From Prosthecobacter sp. (GTDB lineage: Bacteria; Verrucomicrobiota; Verrucomicrobiia; Verrucomicrobiales; Verrucomicrobiaceae): a DNA stretch of 14,418 bases. The notes beneath the pieces are model-generated. The model ran no database searches and was not told the DNA's origin. It saw nothing but the letters and a program-made list of their open reading frames with translations. The DNA lies in assembly GCA_020216965.1 (NCBI GenBank), contig JAIWOJ010000011.1:1-14418 (forward strand), written 5' to 3'. Position numbers and translations under genes: made by a program. Positions 7,012 to 14,104 of the stretch are shown here, piece by piece. Each line of letters begins with the position of its first letter. The stretch's first letter is position 1.

Positions 7012-8022
7012 ATGATACGCTGCCTCATCGCCCTGCTCTTCGCCGCCATCCAGACCCACGCGGCTGATACCCTCCACATCTACACCTGGGCGGATTACAT
7101 CAGCCCGCAGGCGCTGGAGTCCTTTGAGAAAAAGCACGCCTGCCGTGTCGTCGTGGACACCTTTGACTCCAACGAAGCCATGCACGCCAAGCTCAAGGCA
7201 GGTGCTAGCGGCTACGACCTCATCTTTCCCACCAGCTACATCATCCCCCTCATGGAGCGCGAGGGCATTCTAGCCCCCCTGGACCACGCTAGCCTGCCCA
7301 ATCTTGCCCATCTGGACCCTGCCGTGCTGGACAAGATCAGCGACCGCACCATGCGCCACAGCGTGCCCTACACCGTCGGCTACAGCATCCTGGCCGCGCG
7401 CCGGGGAAAAGTGCCCACGGCGGAGGCATCCTGGTCCCTCCTCCTGCGGCCAGAGGGCGCAAAGCGTCTGACCCTACTGGATGACATGCGTGAGACCATC
7501 GGTGCCGCCCTCAAGGCACTGGGCCACAGCATCAACAGCACCGATGATGCCCACCTGGCCGCTGCTCAGGAACTGCTCCTGCGCTGGAAGGCACAAGCCG
7601 CCAAGTTTGACAATGAAGGCTACAAAGCAGGGCTGGACTCGGGCGAATTTCTGCTCGTCCACGGCTACAGTGGCGACCTCTGGCAGGTGGCTCAAGAAAA
7701 CGATCAAGTCGAACTGATCATCCCGCGCGAGGGTGTCGTGATGGGCTGTGATGAGATGGTCATCCCTAGCCGTGCGCCGCAAAAAAAGCTCGCCCATGCC
7801 TTCATCAACCATCTACTGGACCCCACCGTGGCCGCAGAAAATATGCAGTGGACAGGCTACCTCTGCCCCAACCTCCCTGCTCTGGACAAAGTGGATGCCG
7901 CCTTCCTGCGGAACCCAGCCATCACCATCCCAGAAGAAGTGAAAGCCCGCAGTGAAGTCATCCGCGACCTAGGCCCAGACCTGGCAAAATTCACCAAGGT
8001 CTGGGACGCCGTGAAGCGCTAA
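7012..8022 (+). CDS. PotD/PotF-type polyamine ABC transporter substrate-binding protein
   Basis: Periplasmic binding protein of 336 residues that would capture a polyamine (spermidine or putrescine class) for an ABC importer. A short signal peptide (about 1-17) ends at THA, before ADTLHIYTWADYI; a cleavage after Ala17 or Ala18 is likely. Family features: YTWADYI (24-30), FDSNEAMHAKLKAG, YDLIFPTSYII, VPYTVGYSI, the hinge region LLDDMRETIGAALKALG and PREGVVMGCDEMVIPS. Asp247 sits where PotD uses an acidic ligand residue, while the preceding aromatic seen in PotD (FW) is GC here, so ligand preference may differ. The start at 7012 was chosen because it begins directly at the signal peptide, 4 bp after proB. 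No permease or ATPase gene is nearby; the transporter partners must be elsewhere, or the protein is an orphan. Confidence 0.88.
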   Translation: MIRCLIALLFAAIQTHAADTLHIYTWADYISPQALESFEKKHACRVVVDTFDSNEAMHAKLKAGASGYDLIFPTSYIIPLMEREGILAPLDHASLPNLAHLDPAVLDKISDRTMRHSVPYTVGYSILAARRGKVPTAEASWSLLLRPEGAKRLTLLDDMRETIGAALKALGHSINSTDDAHLAAAQELLLRWKAQAAKFDNEGYKAGLDSGEFLLVHGYSGDLWQVAQENDQVELIIPREGVVMGCDEMVIPSRAPQKKLAHAFINHLLDPTVAAENMQWTGYLCPNLPALDKVDAAFLRNPAITIPEEVKARSEVIRDLGPDLAKFTKVWDAVKR

Positions 8023-8043
8023 TCTGAGGGATGGCGACATGGC

Positions 8044-8130
8044 TCACGCTTCAGCGTGAATCTTTGCATCTGGCAGGCTAAAAATGGCCCCCTGCCCTAC
8101 TGGAGAACCTTCACGCTGAAGGGGCAGGAA
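8044..8130. repeat. Palindromic spacer between the polyamine-binding gene and dnaB
   Basis: A tight hairpin, tcacgct-tc-agcgtga, spans 8044-8059. A third copy of its arm, ttcacgctgaag at 8110-8121, is an exact 12-bp inverted match to 8049-8060. Inside, ccccctgccc (8090-8099) can partly pair with ggggcagg (8121-8128). The element lies 21 bp after a stop codon and about 100 bp before dnaB. It looks like a REP-type repeat or a Rho-independent-like structure without a T-run. Confidence 0.65.
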
Positions 8131-8229
8131 CCTACCCACGCAGCAACCGCCTTGTCCGCAGGTTGTTCCCAGCAAAAGGCACTTCTTCACATTGTTTTCA
8201 CAATCGTTCCAGTGCCTCCTTTCCAGTCC

Positions 8230-9759
8230 ATGGCTGAGTCCGCTTCCCAACTCATCGCTGCCGCATCCGCACCAGGTGACCTGCCTGCTCGCGAGTCCGA
8301 AAAGCCCGCGCAGGCCAATCCCTTTGGCCGCAAAAAGGGCGAGCCCACCACGGAGGAGCTGCTGGCAAACATCAACCGCGCTCTGCCCTTTTCCGACGAG
8401 GCGGAAAAGGGTGTCATCTCCAGCCTGCTGCAAGACCCGAATGAGCGGCTGGCGGAGAGCCGCATCACCCTGCCAGCGCTGGCTTTTTACTTTGAGGCCA
8501 ACCGCACCATCTATGAGAAGCTGCTGGAGTTTTATGATAAGAACCTGCCCATCGATCCCGTGATGTTGACCAATGTGTTGCGGGATCAAAACCTGCTGGA
8601 CAAGGTAGGCGGCCCGGCGGCCATCACGGAGCTTTTTACCTTTGTGCCTAGCCCGGCGCACTATGAGCACTACAAGAAGGTGGTGCTGGATAAGCACCTG
8701 CTGCGCCAGCTCATCCACGCCTGCTCCTACAACATCCACAGTGCCTATGAGTTTGGCAAAGATCAGATCGATGGGGATGTGAGCACGCTGGTGGATCAGG
8801 CGGAACAGCGCGTGCTTTCTGTGCGGGAGTCCACCGGCAAGCAGGACAACATGAAGACGCTCTCCGTGCATGTGGCGGAGGCGCTGGACAATATCCAGTA
8901 TATGCTGGAGCATCCTGGGCAGCTACGCGGGCTGTCCACGGGTTACAGTGTGTTGGACAGGCTGAGCAATGGCCTCCAGGGCTCTGAGATGTTTGTCATC
9001 GCGGCCCGCCCCTCCATGGGCAAGACCTCGCTGGCGATGAATCTCATTGAGCACATCTCTGTGGACTGCGGCCATCCTTCGGCAGTGTTTAGCCTGGAAA
9101 TGAGTGCTACGATGCTGGTGCGCCGTCTGCTGGTCTCGCGTGCTCAGCTTTCCATGCAGGAGCTTTCCCGTGGGCTGCTCTCCCGTGCCCAGCAGGATGC
9201 TCTGGCGAAGGCCACGCGGGACCTCCAGCGGGCACAGATCTTCATCGATGACACGCCCGGCCTGGATGTGATGGAGATGCGGGCGAAGGCGCGCCGCCTG
9301 AAGAAGCAGCACAACATTCAGGCCATCATGATCGATTACCTCCAGCTCGTGACGAGCAATAGCAAGCGCGCGAAGGACAACCGCCAGATTGAGATTGCGG
9401 AAATCTCTGCGGGCATCAAGGGCATCGCCAAAGAGCTGAACATCCCCATCATCGTGCTGGCCCAGCTCAACCGTGCGGTGGAAAGCCGCAAGGGGCAGCG
9501 CCCGGTGCTGTCTGACCTGCGGGAGTCTGGTTCCATCGAACAAGATGCAGACTTGGTGGGCCTGCTGACGCGCGAGGACTACGCCGGGGCAAAGATGGAA
9601 GTGGGCGATGAGGAGACGGAAGCGCGCAAGAAGGGCCATGCGGTGCTGATTTTGGCGAAAAACCGCAACGGCCCCACCGACGATGTGCCCCTGCGCTTCA
9701 TCGACTACGCCATGCGCTTCGTGGAGCGCACGGCGGAGGAAGAGGCCGAATCCCCCTGA
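8230..9759 (+). CDS. dnaB: Replicative DNA helicase DnaB
   Basis: Hexameric 5'-3' helicase that opens the replication fork and loads primase. 509 residues; E. coli DnaB has 471. About 50 extra residues at the N-terminus are low in conservation, with a basic PFGRKKG. The N-terminal domain starts near ALPFSDEAEKGVISSLLQDP (51-70). The RecA-like core has FVIAARPSMGKTSLA (Walker A, K265), FSLEMS, Walker B IMIDYLQLV (366-374), AQLNRAVESR and LRESGSIEQDADLV (430-443, arginine-finger region). The C-terminus has LAKNRNGPTDDVPLRF. The ATG at 8230 was chosen because the in-frame open sequence upstream crosses the palindromic spacer and codes for nothing family-like. No dnaA, dnaC or ssb is adjacent. 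A 25-bp gap separates its stop from the convergent gene. Confidence 0.97.
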   Translation: MAESASQLIAAASAPGDLPARESEKPAQANPFGRKKGEPTTEELLANINRALPFSDEAEKGVISSLLQDPNERLAESRITLPALAFYFEANRTIYEKLLEFYDKNLPIDPVMLTNVLRDQNLLDKVGGPAAITELFTFVPSPAHYEHYKKVVLDKHLLRQLIHACSYNIHSAYEFGKDQIDGDVSTLVDQAEQRVLSVRESTGKQDNMKTLSVHVAEALDNIQYMLEHPGQLRGLSTGYSVLDRLSNGLQGSEMFVIAARPSMGKTSLAMNLIEHISVDCGHPSAVFSLEMSATMLVRRLLVSRAQLSMQELSRGLLSRAQQDALAKATRDLQRAQIFIDDTPGLDVMEMRAKARRLKKQHNIQAIMIDYLQLVTSNSKRAKDNRQIEIAEISAGIKGIAKELNIPIIVLAQLNRAVESRKGQRPVLSDLRESGSIEQDADLVGLLTREDYAGAKMEVGDEETEARKKGHAVLILAKNRNGPTDDVPLRFIDYAMRFVERTAEEEAESP

Positions 9760-9770
9760 CGCGCCTGCGA

Positions 9771-9784
9771 GCCCGAATGCGGGC
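9771..9784. terminator. Small hairpin between convergent dnaB and dus stops
   Basis: GCCCG at 9771-9775 and CGGGC at 9780-9784 form a 5-bp GC stem with an AATG loop in the 25-bp gap between two converging genes. The position fits a bidirectional terminator, but the stem is short and no T-run follows on either strand. Confidence 0.3.
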
Positions 9785-10885
9785 CTATCCCAGCGCATCA
9801 AAGCCACAGAACACGCTGGAATCCACCGGCGGACGTGCGGGCACGGCTTCGTCACGATCCAGGTGCTCTCGGCAGATGGTGAAAAACTCTTCCTCCGTGG
9901 TGGCGCGGCGGATGCGGTGCTCGAAGACGCCTTCGTCGATGCCATTCGAGATGAAGACCATGTAGCGCTTCATCTTCTGCACCTGCTTCACCCGCGAGGG
10001 CGTGGCGTGGTGCAGCGCCTGGAAGGCGGCAGTGTGCTCGTAGAGCAGCGTCACATACTCCAGCAGATCGCGCCGGGTGGGGACTGGGGCAGTCAGGTCC
10101 GCAGATTTCGCAGATTGTTGGTCTGCATCAGAGGGCTGCCTGGGTGTTGGTTCAGATTGCCAGCGGGCGCGCAGTTGGGAGAAGATCCAGGGATGCCGGA
10201 TGGCACCGCGACCGATCATGAGCCCTGCGGCCGAGGTGCGCCGCAGGTAGGATTCGCCAGTCGCCACGTCGATGACATTGCCATTGGCCACCACCGGGCA
10301 GCGCATGGTCTGCACGGCGGCGGCCACGCATTCGGGATGCACGGGCGTCTTGTAGGCATCACGCACGGTGCGGCCATGGATGGTCAGCATCTGCAGGTCG
10401 TGCTTTTGGAAGACCTCCAGCAGCCGGGGAAACTCTGCCTTGTCCGCAAAACCCACGCGGCATTTCACGGTGAAGCGGCCCTGGATCGTGCCGCGCAGAG
10501 CGCGCAGGATTTCATCCACACGCTCCGGATCACGCAGCAGGCCGCCGCCCGCGTCCTTGCGGCAGACGACAGGAGCCGGGCAGCCGAGGTTCAGGTCGAT
10601 GCCTGCCACGGGATGGCGTTCCAGTTCCTTCGCCGTGCGCACCAGGGCGGGAATGTCCTGCCCGATCATCTGCGCCAGCACGGGGATGCCGGTGTCGTTT
10701 TCCGTGATGGAGCGCAATGTCACCGGATCGAGCTGGGAGCTGGGCGTGACGCGGAAATACTCGGTGACAAAGAGGTCCGGCCCGCCGTAGCGCGCCATCA
10801 GCCTCATGAAGGGCAGGTCCGTCACGTCCTGCATCGGGGCCAGCACCAGCGCGGGGCGGTCGGCAGGCAGCAGGGGCGCGGACAT
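9785..10885 (-). CDS. tRNA-dihydrouridine synthase
   Basis: FMN enzyme of 366 residues that reduces uridines in the tRNA D-loop with NADPH. The TIM barrel carries LAPMQDVTDLPFM (15-27, FMN site), DLNLGCPAP with the catalytic Cys102, GGGLLRDP, FTVKCRVGF (138-146), LTIHGRT, VVANGNVIDVATG and GLMIGRGAIRHPWIF. A hydrophilic stretch at about 243-271, rich in Pro, Gln and Ser, interrupts the normally tight step to the helical C-terminal domain (DLLEYVTLL). Its DNA carries a CGCAGATT repeat. The Dus subfamily (A, B or C) is not clear, so no symbol is given. The start at 10885 lies 19 bp after the dxr stop; an alternative ATG at 10930 overlaps dxr. Probably co-transcribed with dxr. Confidence 0.93.
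   Translation of the reverse strand: MSAPLLPADRPALVLAPMQDVTDLPFMRLMARYGGPDLFVTEYFRVTPSSQLDPVTLRSITENDTGIPVLAQMIGQDIPALVRTAKELERHPVAGIDLNLGCPAPVVCRKDAGGGLLRDPERVDEILRALRGTIQGRFTVKCRVGFADKAEFPRLLEVFQKHDLQMLTIHGRTVRDAYKTPVHPECVAAAVQTMRCPVVANGNVIDVATGESYLRRTSAAGLMIGRGAIRHPWIFSQLRARWQSEPTPRQPSDADQQSAKSADLTAPVPTRRDLLEYVTLLYEHTAAFQALHHATPSRVKQVQKMKRYMVFISNGIDEGVFEHRIRRATTEEEFFTICREHLDRDEAVPARPPVDSSVFCGFDALG
10100..10117 (+). repeat. CGCAGATT direct repeat inside dus
   Basis: Two adjacent 9-bp units, cgcagattt and cgcagattg, followed by a related tctgc in inverse orientation (10122-10126). They fall in the variable linker of the dihydrouridine synthase and stay in frame, coding for part of the Gln/Ser/Ala-rich segment (about residues 257-262). 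Confidence 0.7.
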
Positions 10886-10904
10886 GTCGGTCAAAACGGC
10901 GCGA

Positions 10905-12059
10905 TCAAGCCAGGCTGGACGCCGCCTCAAGTCGAGCCCAGGCGTCGGCTTCGATCAGGGTCTCCAGGTCCGGATGCTGCGTGACGGCATGTTTTTCCAT
11001 CACACGAGCCACCGTCTGCCAGATCGCCGGGAAACTGCTGCGCCCGTTAAGGAAGGCGTCCACCGCGACTTCGTTTGCCGCGTTTAATACAGCGGGCAGG
11101 GTTCCGCCGACCTCACCCGCATGGCGCGCCAGGTCCAGCGCTGGGAAGTCCTGGGTGCGCGGTGCCTCGAAGGTCAGGCTGGCGAGCTGGGCAAAGTCCA
11201 GCGGCTTGAGGTTGTTCGGCACGCGCTCCGGCCAGGTGACGGCATACTGGATGGGGAAGCACATGTCGCTGTGGCTGAGCTGGGCGATGACGCTGTTGTC
11301 CGTGAACTCCACCATGCTGTGGACGATGCTCTGCGGATGGACGACGACCTCAATGCGGCTCATCGGCACGTCGAAGAGCCAGCGCGCCTCGATCATCTCC
11401 AGGCCTTTGTTGAAAAGCGTGGCGCTGTCGATGGTGATCTTTCGCCCCATGGTCCAGGTGGGATGCTTCAGCGCCTGGGCGACCGTGACCTGCGGCAGTT
11501 GATCCGCAGGAAGCTGCCGGAAAGGACCGCCGCTGGCCGTGAGCAGGATGCGGCTGACCTCGCAGCCCTTGTGGCCCTCAAGGCACTGGAAGATGGCGTT
11601 GTGCTCGCTGTCCACCGGCAGGATGTCCACGCCCTTGCGGCGCGCGGCCTCCATGACGGCCTCTCCGGCCATGACCAGGATCTCCTTGCTGGCCACGGCC
11701 AGGTGCTTGCCTGCCTCGATCGCGGCCAGCGCCGGAGCCAGCCCGGCCACGCCGACGATGGCCACCAGCACCATGTCCGCATCGCTGGCACGCACCAAGT
11801 CCACCAGGCCGTCCTTGCCGACATGCAGGGTGACGTCTGCGGGCAACATCGCCCTGGCCCGGGCGGCGGCGGATTCATCGGTCAGCGCCACCTGCTTCAC
11901 GCCCGTTTCCTGCACCTGCGCCACCAGCGCCTCGACACTGCTGTGCGCGGCCAGGCCCACGATCTCCATGCGCTCTGGGATGTCCCGCGCCACCTTCAGC
12001 GCGCTCGTGCCGATGGAGCCCGTGGAGCCGAGGAGGAGGACTTTGCGTCGGGAGGTCAT
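10905..12059 (-). CDS. dxr: 1-deoxy-D-xylulose 5-phosphate reductoisomerase
   Basis: Second enzyme of the MEP isoprenoid pathway: it rearranges and reduces DXP to MEP with NADPH and a divalent metal. 384 residues, normal length. The N-terminal Rossmann fold has LLGSTGSIGTSAL (9-21). Metal ligands are in PVDSEHNAIFQ (Asp150, Glu152) and NKGLEMIEA (Glu221). Other family motifs are TASGGPFR, HPTWTMGRKITIDSATLFNKG and VVVHPQSIVHSMVEF. ASKEILV at 123-129 has Ser where many relatives have Asn (ANKE). The C-terminal helical domain has LPAVLNAANEVAVDAFLNG. It lies downstream of cdsA on the same strand, a common pairing, and the dus gene follows after 19 bp. The 188-bp leader holds two inverted heptad arrays, and no Shine-Dalgarno sequence precedes the ATG. 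Confidence 0.97.
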   Translation of the reverse strand: MTSRRKVLLLGSTGSIGTSALKVARDIPERMEIVGLAAHSSVEALVAQVQETGVKQVALTDESAAARARAMLPADVTLHVGKDGLVDLVRASDADMVLVAIVGVAGLAPALAAIEAGKHLAVASKEILVMAGEAVMEAARRKGVDILPVDSEHNAIFQCLEGHKGCEVSRILLTASGGPFRQLPADQLPQVTVAQALKHPTWTMGRKITIDSATLFNKGLEMIEARWLFDVPMSRIEVVVHPQSIVHSMVEFTDNSVIAQLSHSDMCFPIQYAVTWPERVPNNLKPLDFAQLASLTFEAPRTQDFPALDLARHAGEVGGTLPAVLNAANEVAVDAFLNGRSSFPAIWQTVARVMEKHAVTQHPDLETLIEADAWARLEAASSLA

Positions 12060-12062
12060 GAG

Positions 12063-12097
12063 CAGGAAGCGGAGAGCCTAGATCGAAGAGCTTAGAG
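12063..12097 (-). repeat. Short heptad array just upstream of dxr (minus-strand CTCTNNG)
   Basis: Read on the minus strand, consecutive 7-bp units CTCTAAG, CTCTTCG, ATCTAGG, CTCTCCG and CTTCCTG run in phase to within 3 bp of the dxr start codon. They have the same consensus as the larger array at 12162-12238 but lie in the opposite orientation. Confidence 0.7.
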
Positions 12098-12161
12098 GAT
12101 GAAGCCGGTGTGGCAAAGGGTGGACCGGCAGGCAGGAAGGGATGGGGGCTGGTTTTTCATA

Positions 12162-12238
12162 CTCTGTTCTCTCCGCTCTATACTCTATGCTCTTTGCTCT
12201 ATGCTCTTTGCTCTACGCTCTTTGCTCTATGCTCCTGG
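12162..12238 (+). repeat. Tandem heptad repeat array, consensus CTCTNNG
   Basis: Ten contiguous 7-bp units starting CTCT, plus one degenerate unit (ctcctgg), fill the space just after the cdsA stop. The most frequent are CTCTTTG (three) and CTCTATG (three), partly alternating as a 14-bp unit. In the cdsA-dxr transcript the array reads as purine-rich CNNAGAG repeats. No spacers or dyad-containing units are present, so it is not a CRISPR array. Confidence 0.9.
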
Positions 12239-12247
12239 CTGCCCGCC

Positions 12248-13147
12248 TCAGGCCGTGACCGCCTCCAGGTAAAAGTAAAACACCGGCGCGGTGAAAAGCA
12301 GGCTGTCCGTCAGATCCAGGATGCCGCCGATGCCGGGGAACTTGTGGCCGCTGTCCTTGATGGAAACGCAGCGCTTCAGCACAGACTCCGCCAAGTCGCC
12401 GGAAACTGCCGTGGCACAGAGCAGCGGCGCGAGCACCAAGCCATGCAGCCAGCCCACGGGTGCGATGCGATCCCCCGCCAGCCAGATCATGCAGGCGGCG
12501 GCCAGGAAGGCACCGAGAAAGGCACCTACCAGCCCTTCCCAGGACTTCGCCGGGCTGATGTGCGGGATCATCTTGTGCTTCCCAAAGATCACACCCACGA
12601 CATAGGCACCCATGTCGCTGAACTTCGTCACCATGACGAGGAAGAGCACCAGGAAGAGCCCCGTCATGCCCGTGCCGTCCGGTTTGAAATACATGAGCCG
12701 CACGATGAAGCCGAAAAAGATGACCGTGTATACCACGCCGAAGACCGTGTGGAAGATGCGCTGGAGCGTCACGATGCCCTCCAACTGATGCCGGTAGCAG
12801 AGCAGGAAGGCCCCGTGAACGCTGGCGGTCAGCGCGGCGAGGTCCAGCCACATGGGCGGCGCGCTTTTTTCCCGCGTCACCCACCAGGTCATCGTGATCC
12901 AGTAGCCCAGGCAGATGCACAGGCCGAGCAGATTGAAGCCACGCGCCTGGTCATCCAGACGCAGCAGGCGGTAGTATTCAAAGGCGCCCGCCACGCCGAA
13001 AAAGCCGGTCAGCAGCACCAGCACCCAGTGGCTGTTCCACTGTACCGCCGTGGCGATCACGCCCCACAGCAGTAGTGTGCTCAGGAGCCTGGACGCGAAC
13101 ACCCGGCGCTTGCTGGGGGCTGAGTTGGGGACGGCGGCAGGAGTCAT
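12248..13147 (-). CDS. cdsA: Phosphatidate cytidylyltransferase (CDP-diacylglycerol synthase)
   Basis: Integral inner-membrane enzyme that makes CDP-diacylglycerol from phosphatidic acid and CTP, the precursor for bacterial phospholipids. 299 residues with several hydrophobic segments (for example 20-56, 71-90, 133-152, 162-186, 203-225, 234-248). The C-terminal signature SVLKRCVSIKDSGHKFPGIGG (255-275) is followed by ILDLTDSLLF. The family pattern has HGG and DRxD where this protein has IGG and DLTD, so the His and Arg are replaced while both Asp residues remain. The middle region has KFSDMGAYVVGVIFGKH and ISPAKSWEG, as expected for CdsA. The start at 13147 was chosen because the upstream in-frame extension (to 13255) is polar and overlaps the intergenic hairpin. 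dxr follows after 188 bp; uppS, often its partner, is absent. Confidence 0.94.
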   Translation of the reverse strand: MTPAAVPNSAPSKRRVFASRLLSTLLLWGVIATAVQWNSHWVLVLLTGFFGVAGAFEYYRLLRLDDQARGFNLLGLCICLGYWITMTWWVTREKSAPPMWLDLAALTASVHGAFLLCYRHQLEGIVTLQRIFHTVFGVVYTVIFFGFIVRLMYFKPDGTGMTGLFLVLFLVMVTKFSDMGAYVVGVIFGKHKMIPHISPAKSWEGLVGAFLGAFLAAACMIWLAGDRIAPVGWLHGLVLAPLLCATAVSGDLAESVLKRCVSIKDSGHKFPGIGGILDLTDSLLFTAPVFYFYLEAVTA

Positions 13148-13208
13148 GCGCAGGCGGAAAAAGGCGCGCCTATGTAGGCTGCGATTTTCATCTGGCAAGC
13201 TCCTGAGA

Positions 13209-13246
13209 GGATGGGCGGCCAAGGAAAAATCACCCGCAGCCCATCC
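13209..13246. repeat. Inverted repeat between the metallopeptidase and cdsA genes
   Basis: GGATGGGC at 13209-13216 pairs exactly with GCCCATCC at 13239-13246 around a 22-nt loop. It lies in the 116-bp gap after the metallopeptidase stop and ahead of cdsA. It could be a terminator or attenuator stem for the upstream gene, but no T-run follows on the minus strand. Confidence 0.45.
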
Positions 13247-13263
13247 CCTGGGCATCGCACCGC

Positions 13264-13947
13264 TTACTCATCACTGTTACGTCCCCCCAGCAGGAGGGGC
13301 AGCACATAGTGCAGGAAGCTAGCTAGAGCACTCAGGAAGGCTGCCACATAAGTCAGGGCAGCAGCATCCAGCACCTTGCTCATGGCATTGAATTCCGCGC
13401 CCTGAGCCACCGCACCTGTGCCTGCGAGGATTTTTTTCGCCCTCGCCGTGGCATCAAATTCCACAGGCAAGGTGATCAACTGGAAGAGCATGACGATGCC
13501 GAAGCAAGCCGCTAGCAGGGGCAGCACGATCTTGGGTGCCAAAAACCAACCACCAAGGGCTAAAATAGGAATCAGATTGCCTGCCGTGGTGGTGATGCCT
13601 ACCGCTGCCATCCGCCACTGCAGCGGGCTGTAAGCGACGGCGTGCTGAATGGCATGGCCGCATTCGTGGGCGGCAATGCCTAGAGCGGCGACAGAGTGAC
13701 CGTAGTAATTTTCCTCAGACAGCACCAAGCGGCGATTCGAAGGGTCATAATGATCCACCAAATGACCAGGCGCGGCATGAATGGTCACATCATGGATGCC
13801 ATTGAGATCAAGTATACGCTGGGCGATCGCTGCCCCCGTGAAGCCAGAAGAAGCTGGCACCTGGGAATAGCGACGGTAAGCAGAACCGACCTTCCACTGC
13901 GCGTAGAAGGCCAGGAGCATGGTGGCAAGAATAAGGAGGAGTGTCAT
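13264..13947 (-). CDS. YugP-type membrane zinc metallopeptidase
   Basis: A 227-residue membrane protein of the neutral zinc metallopeptidase family (YugP type, Peptidase M48-like active site). It begins with a membrane segment (about 1-16). Zinc-binding HECGH lies at 94-98, preceded by the family stretch HYDPSNRRLVLSEENYYGHSVAALGIAAHE. Two hydrophobic segments follow (about 115-134 and 138-160), then LPVEFDATARAK, where Glu163 is the probable third zinc ligand. A last membrane segment (about 195-219) precedes the polar tail GGRNSDE. The physiological substrate is not known for this family; a membrane-protein quality-control role is only a guess. It lies 116 bp upstream of cdsA on the same strand. 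The start fits homology, but no Shine-Dalgarno sequence is visible. Confidence 0.92.
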   Translation of the reverse strand: MTLLLILATMLLAFYAQWKVGSAYRRYSQVPASSGFTGAAIAQRILDLNGIHDVTIHAAPGHLVDHYDPSNRRLVLSEENYYGHSVAALGIAAHECGHAIQHAVAYSPLQWRMAAVGITTTAGNLIPILALGGWFLAPKIVLPLLAACFGIVMLFQLITLPVEFDATARAKKILAGTGAVAQGAEFNAMSKVLDAAALTYVAAFLSALASFLHYVLPLLLGGRNSDE

Positions 13948-14013
13948 AGTCGGGATCGAGGGATGTTTGCTAGAAACTTACGAGCCCACTTGGTGGCCGG
14001 AAGCAAGCAGCTT

Positions 14014-14048
14014 GTTGAATAGAAAATGGCAGACTTTTTCTACTCAAC
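14014..14048. repeat. AT-rich hairpin upstream of the metallopeptidase gene
   Basis: The arm gttgaatagaaaa (14014-14026) pairs with ttttctactcaac (14036-14048) at 12 of 13 positions around a 9-nt loop. It lies 67 bp upstream of the metallopeptidase start and about 57 bp from the transposase fragment. It could be a regulatory stem, a terminator, or a trace of a mobile element. Confidence 0.5.
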
Positions 14049-14104
14049 CGAAAAAGCAAAAAGGGGATCCCGATTGGCGACTATGTTCGCTCATTGTCAT
14101 TGTA

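Noticed and set aside
8056..8229. Longer dnaB N-terminus from a GTG at 8056
   Set aside because: The extension translates the palindromic spacer and has no DnaB character.
9683..10984. Long plus-strand open frame opposite dus
   Set aside because: It is a high-GC shadow; the minus strand carries clear dihydrouridine synthase motifs throughout.
11121..12095. Plus-strand open frame opposite dxr
   Set aside because: His/Gln-rich translation typical of an antisense shadow; dxr is unambiguous on the other strand.
12162..12238. CRISPR array
   Set aside because: The units are 7 bp with no unique spacers and no cas genes nearby.
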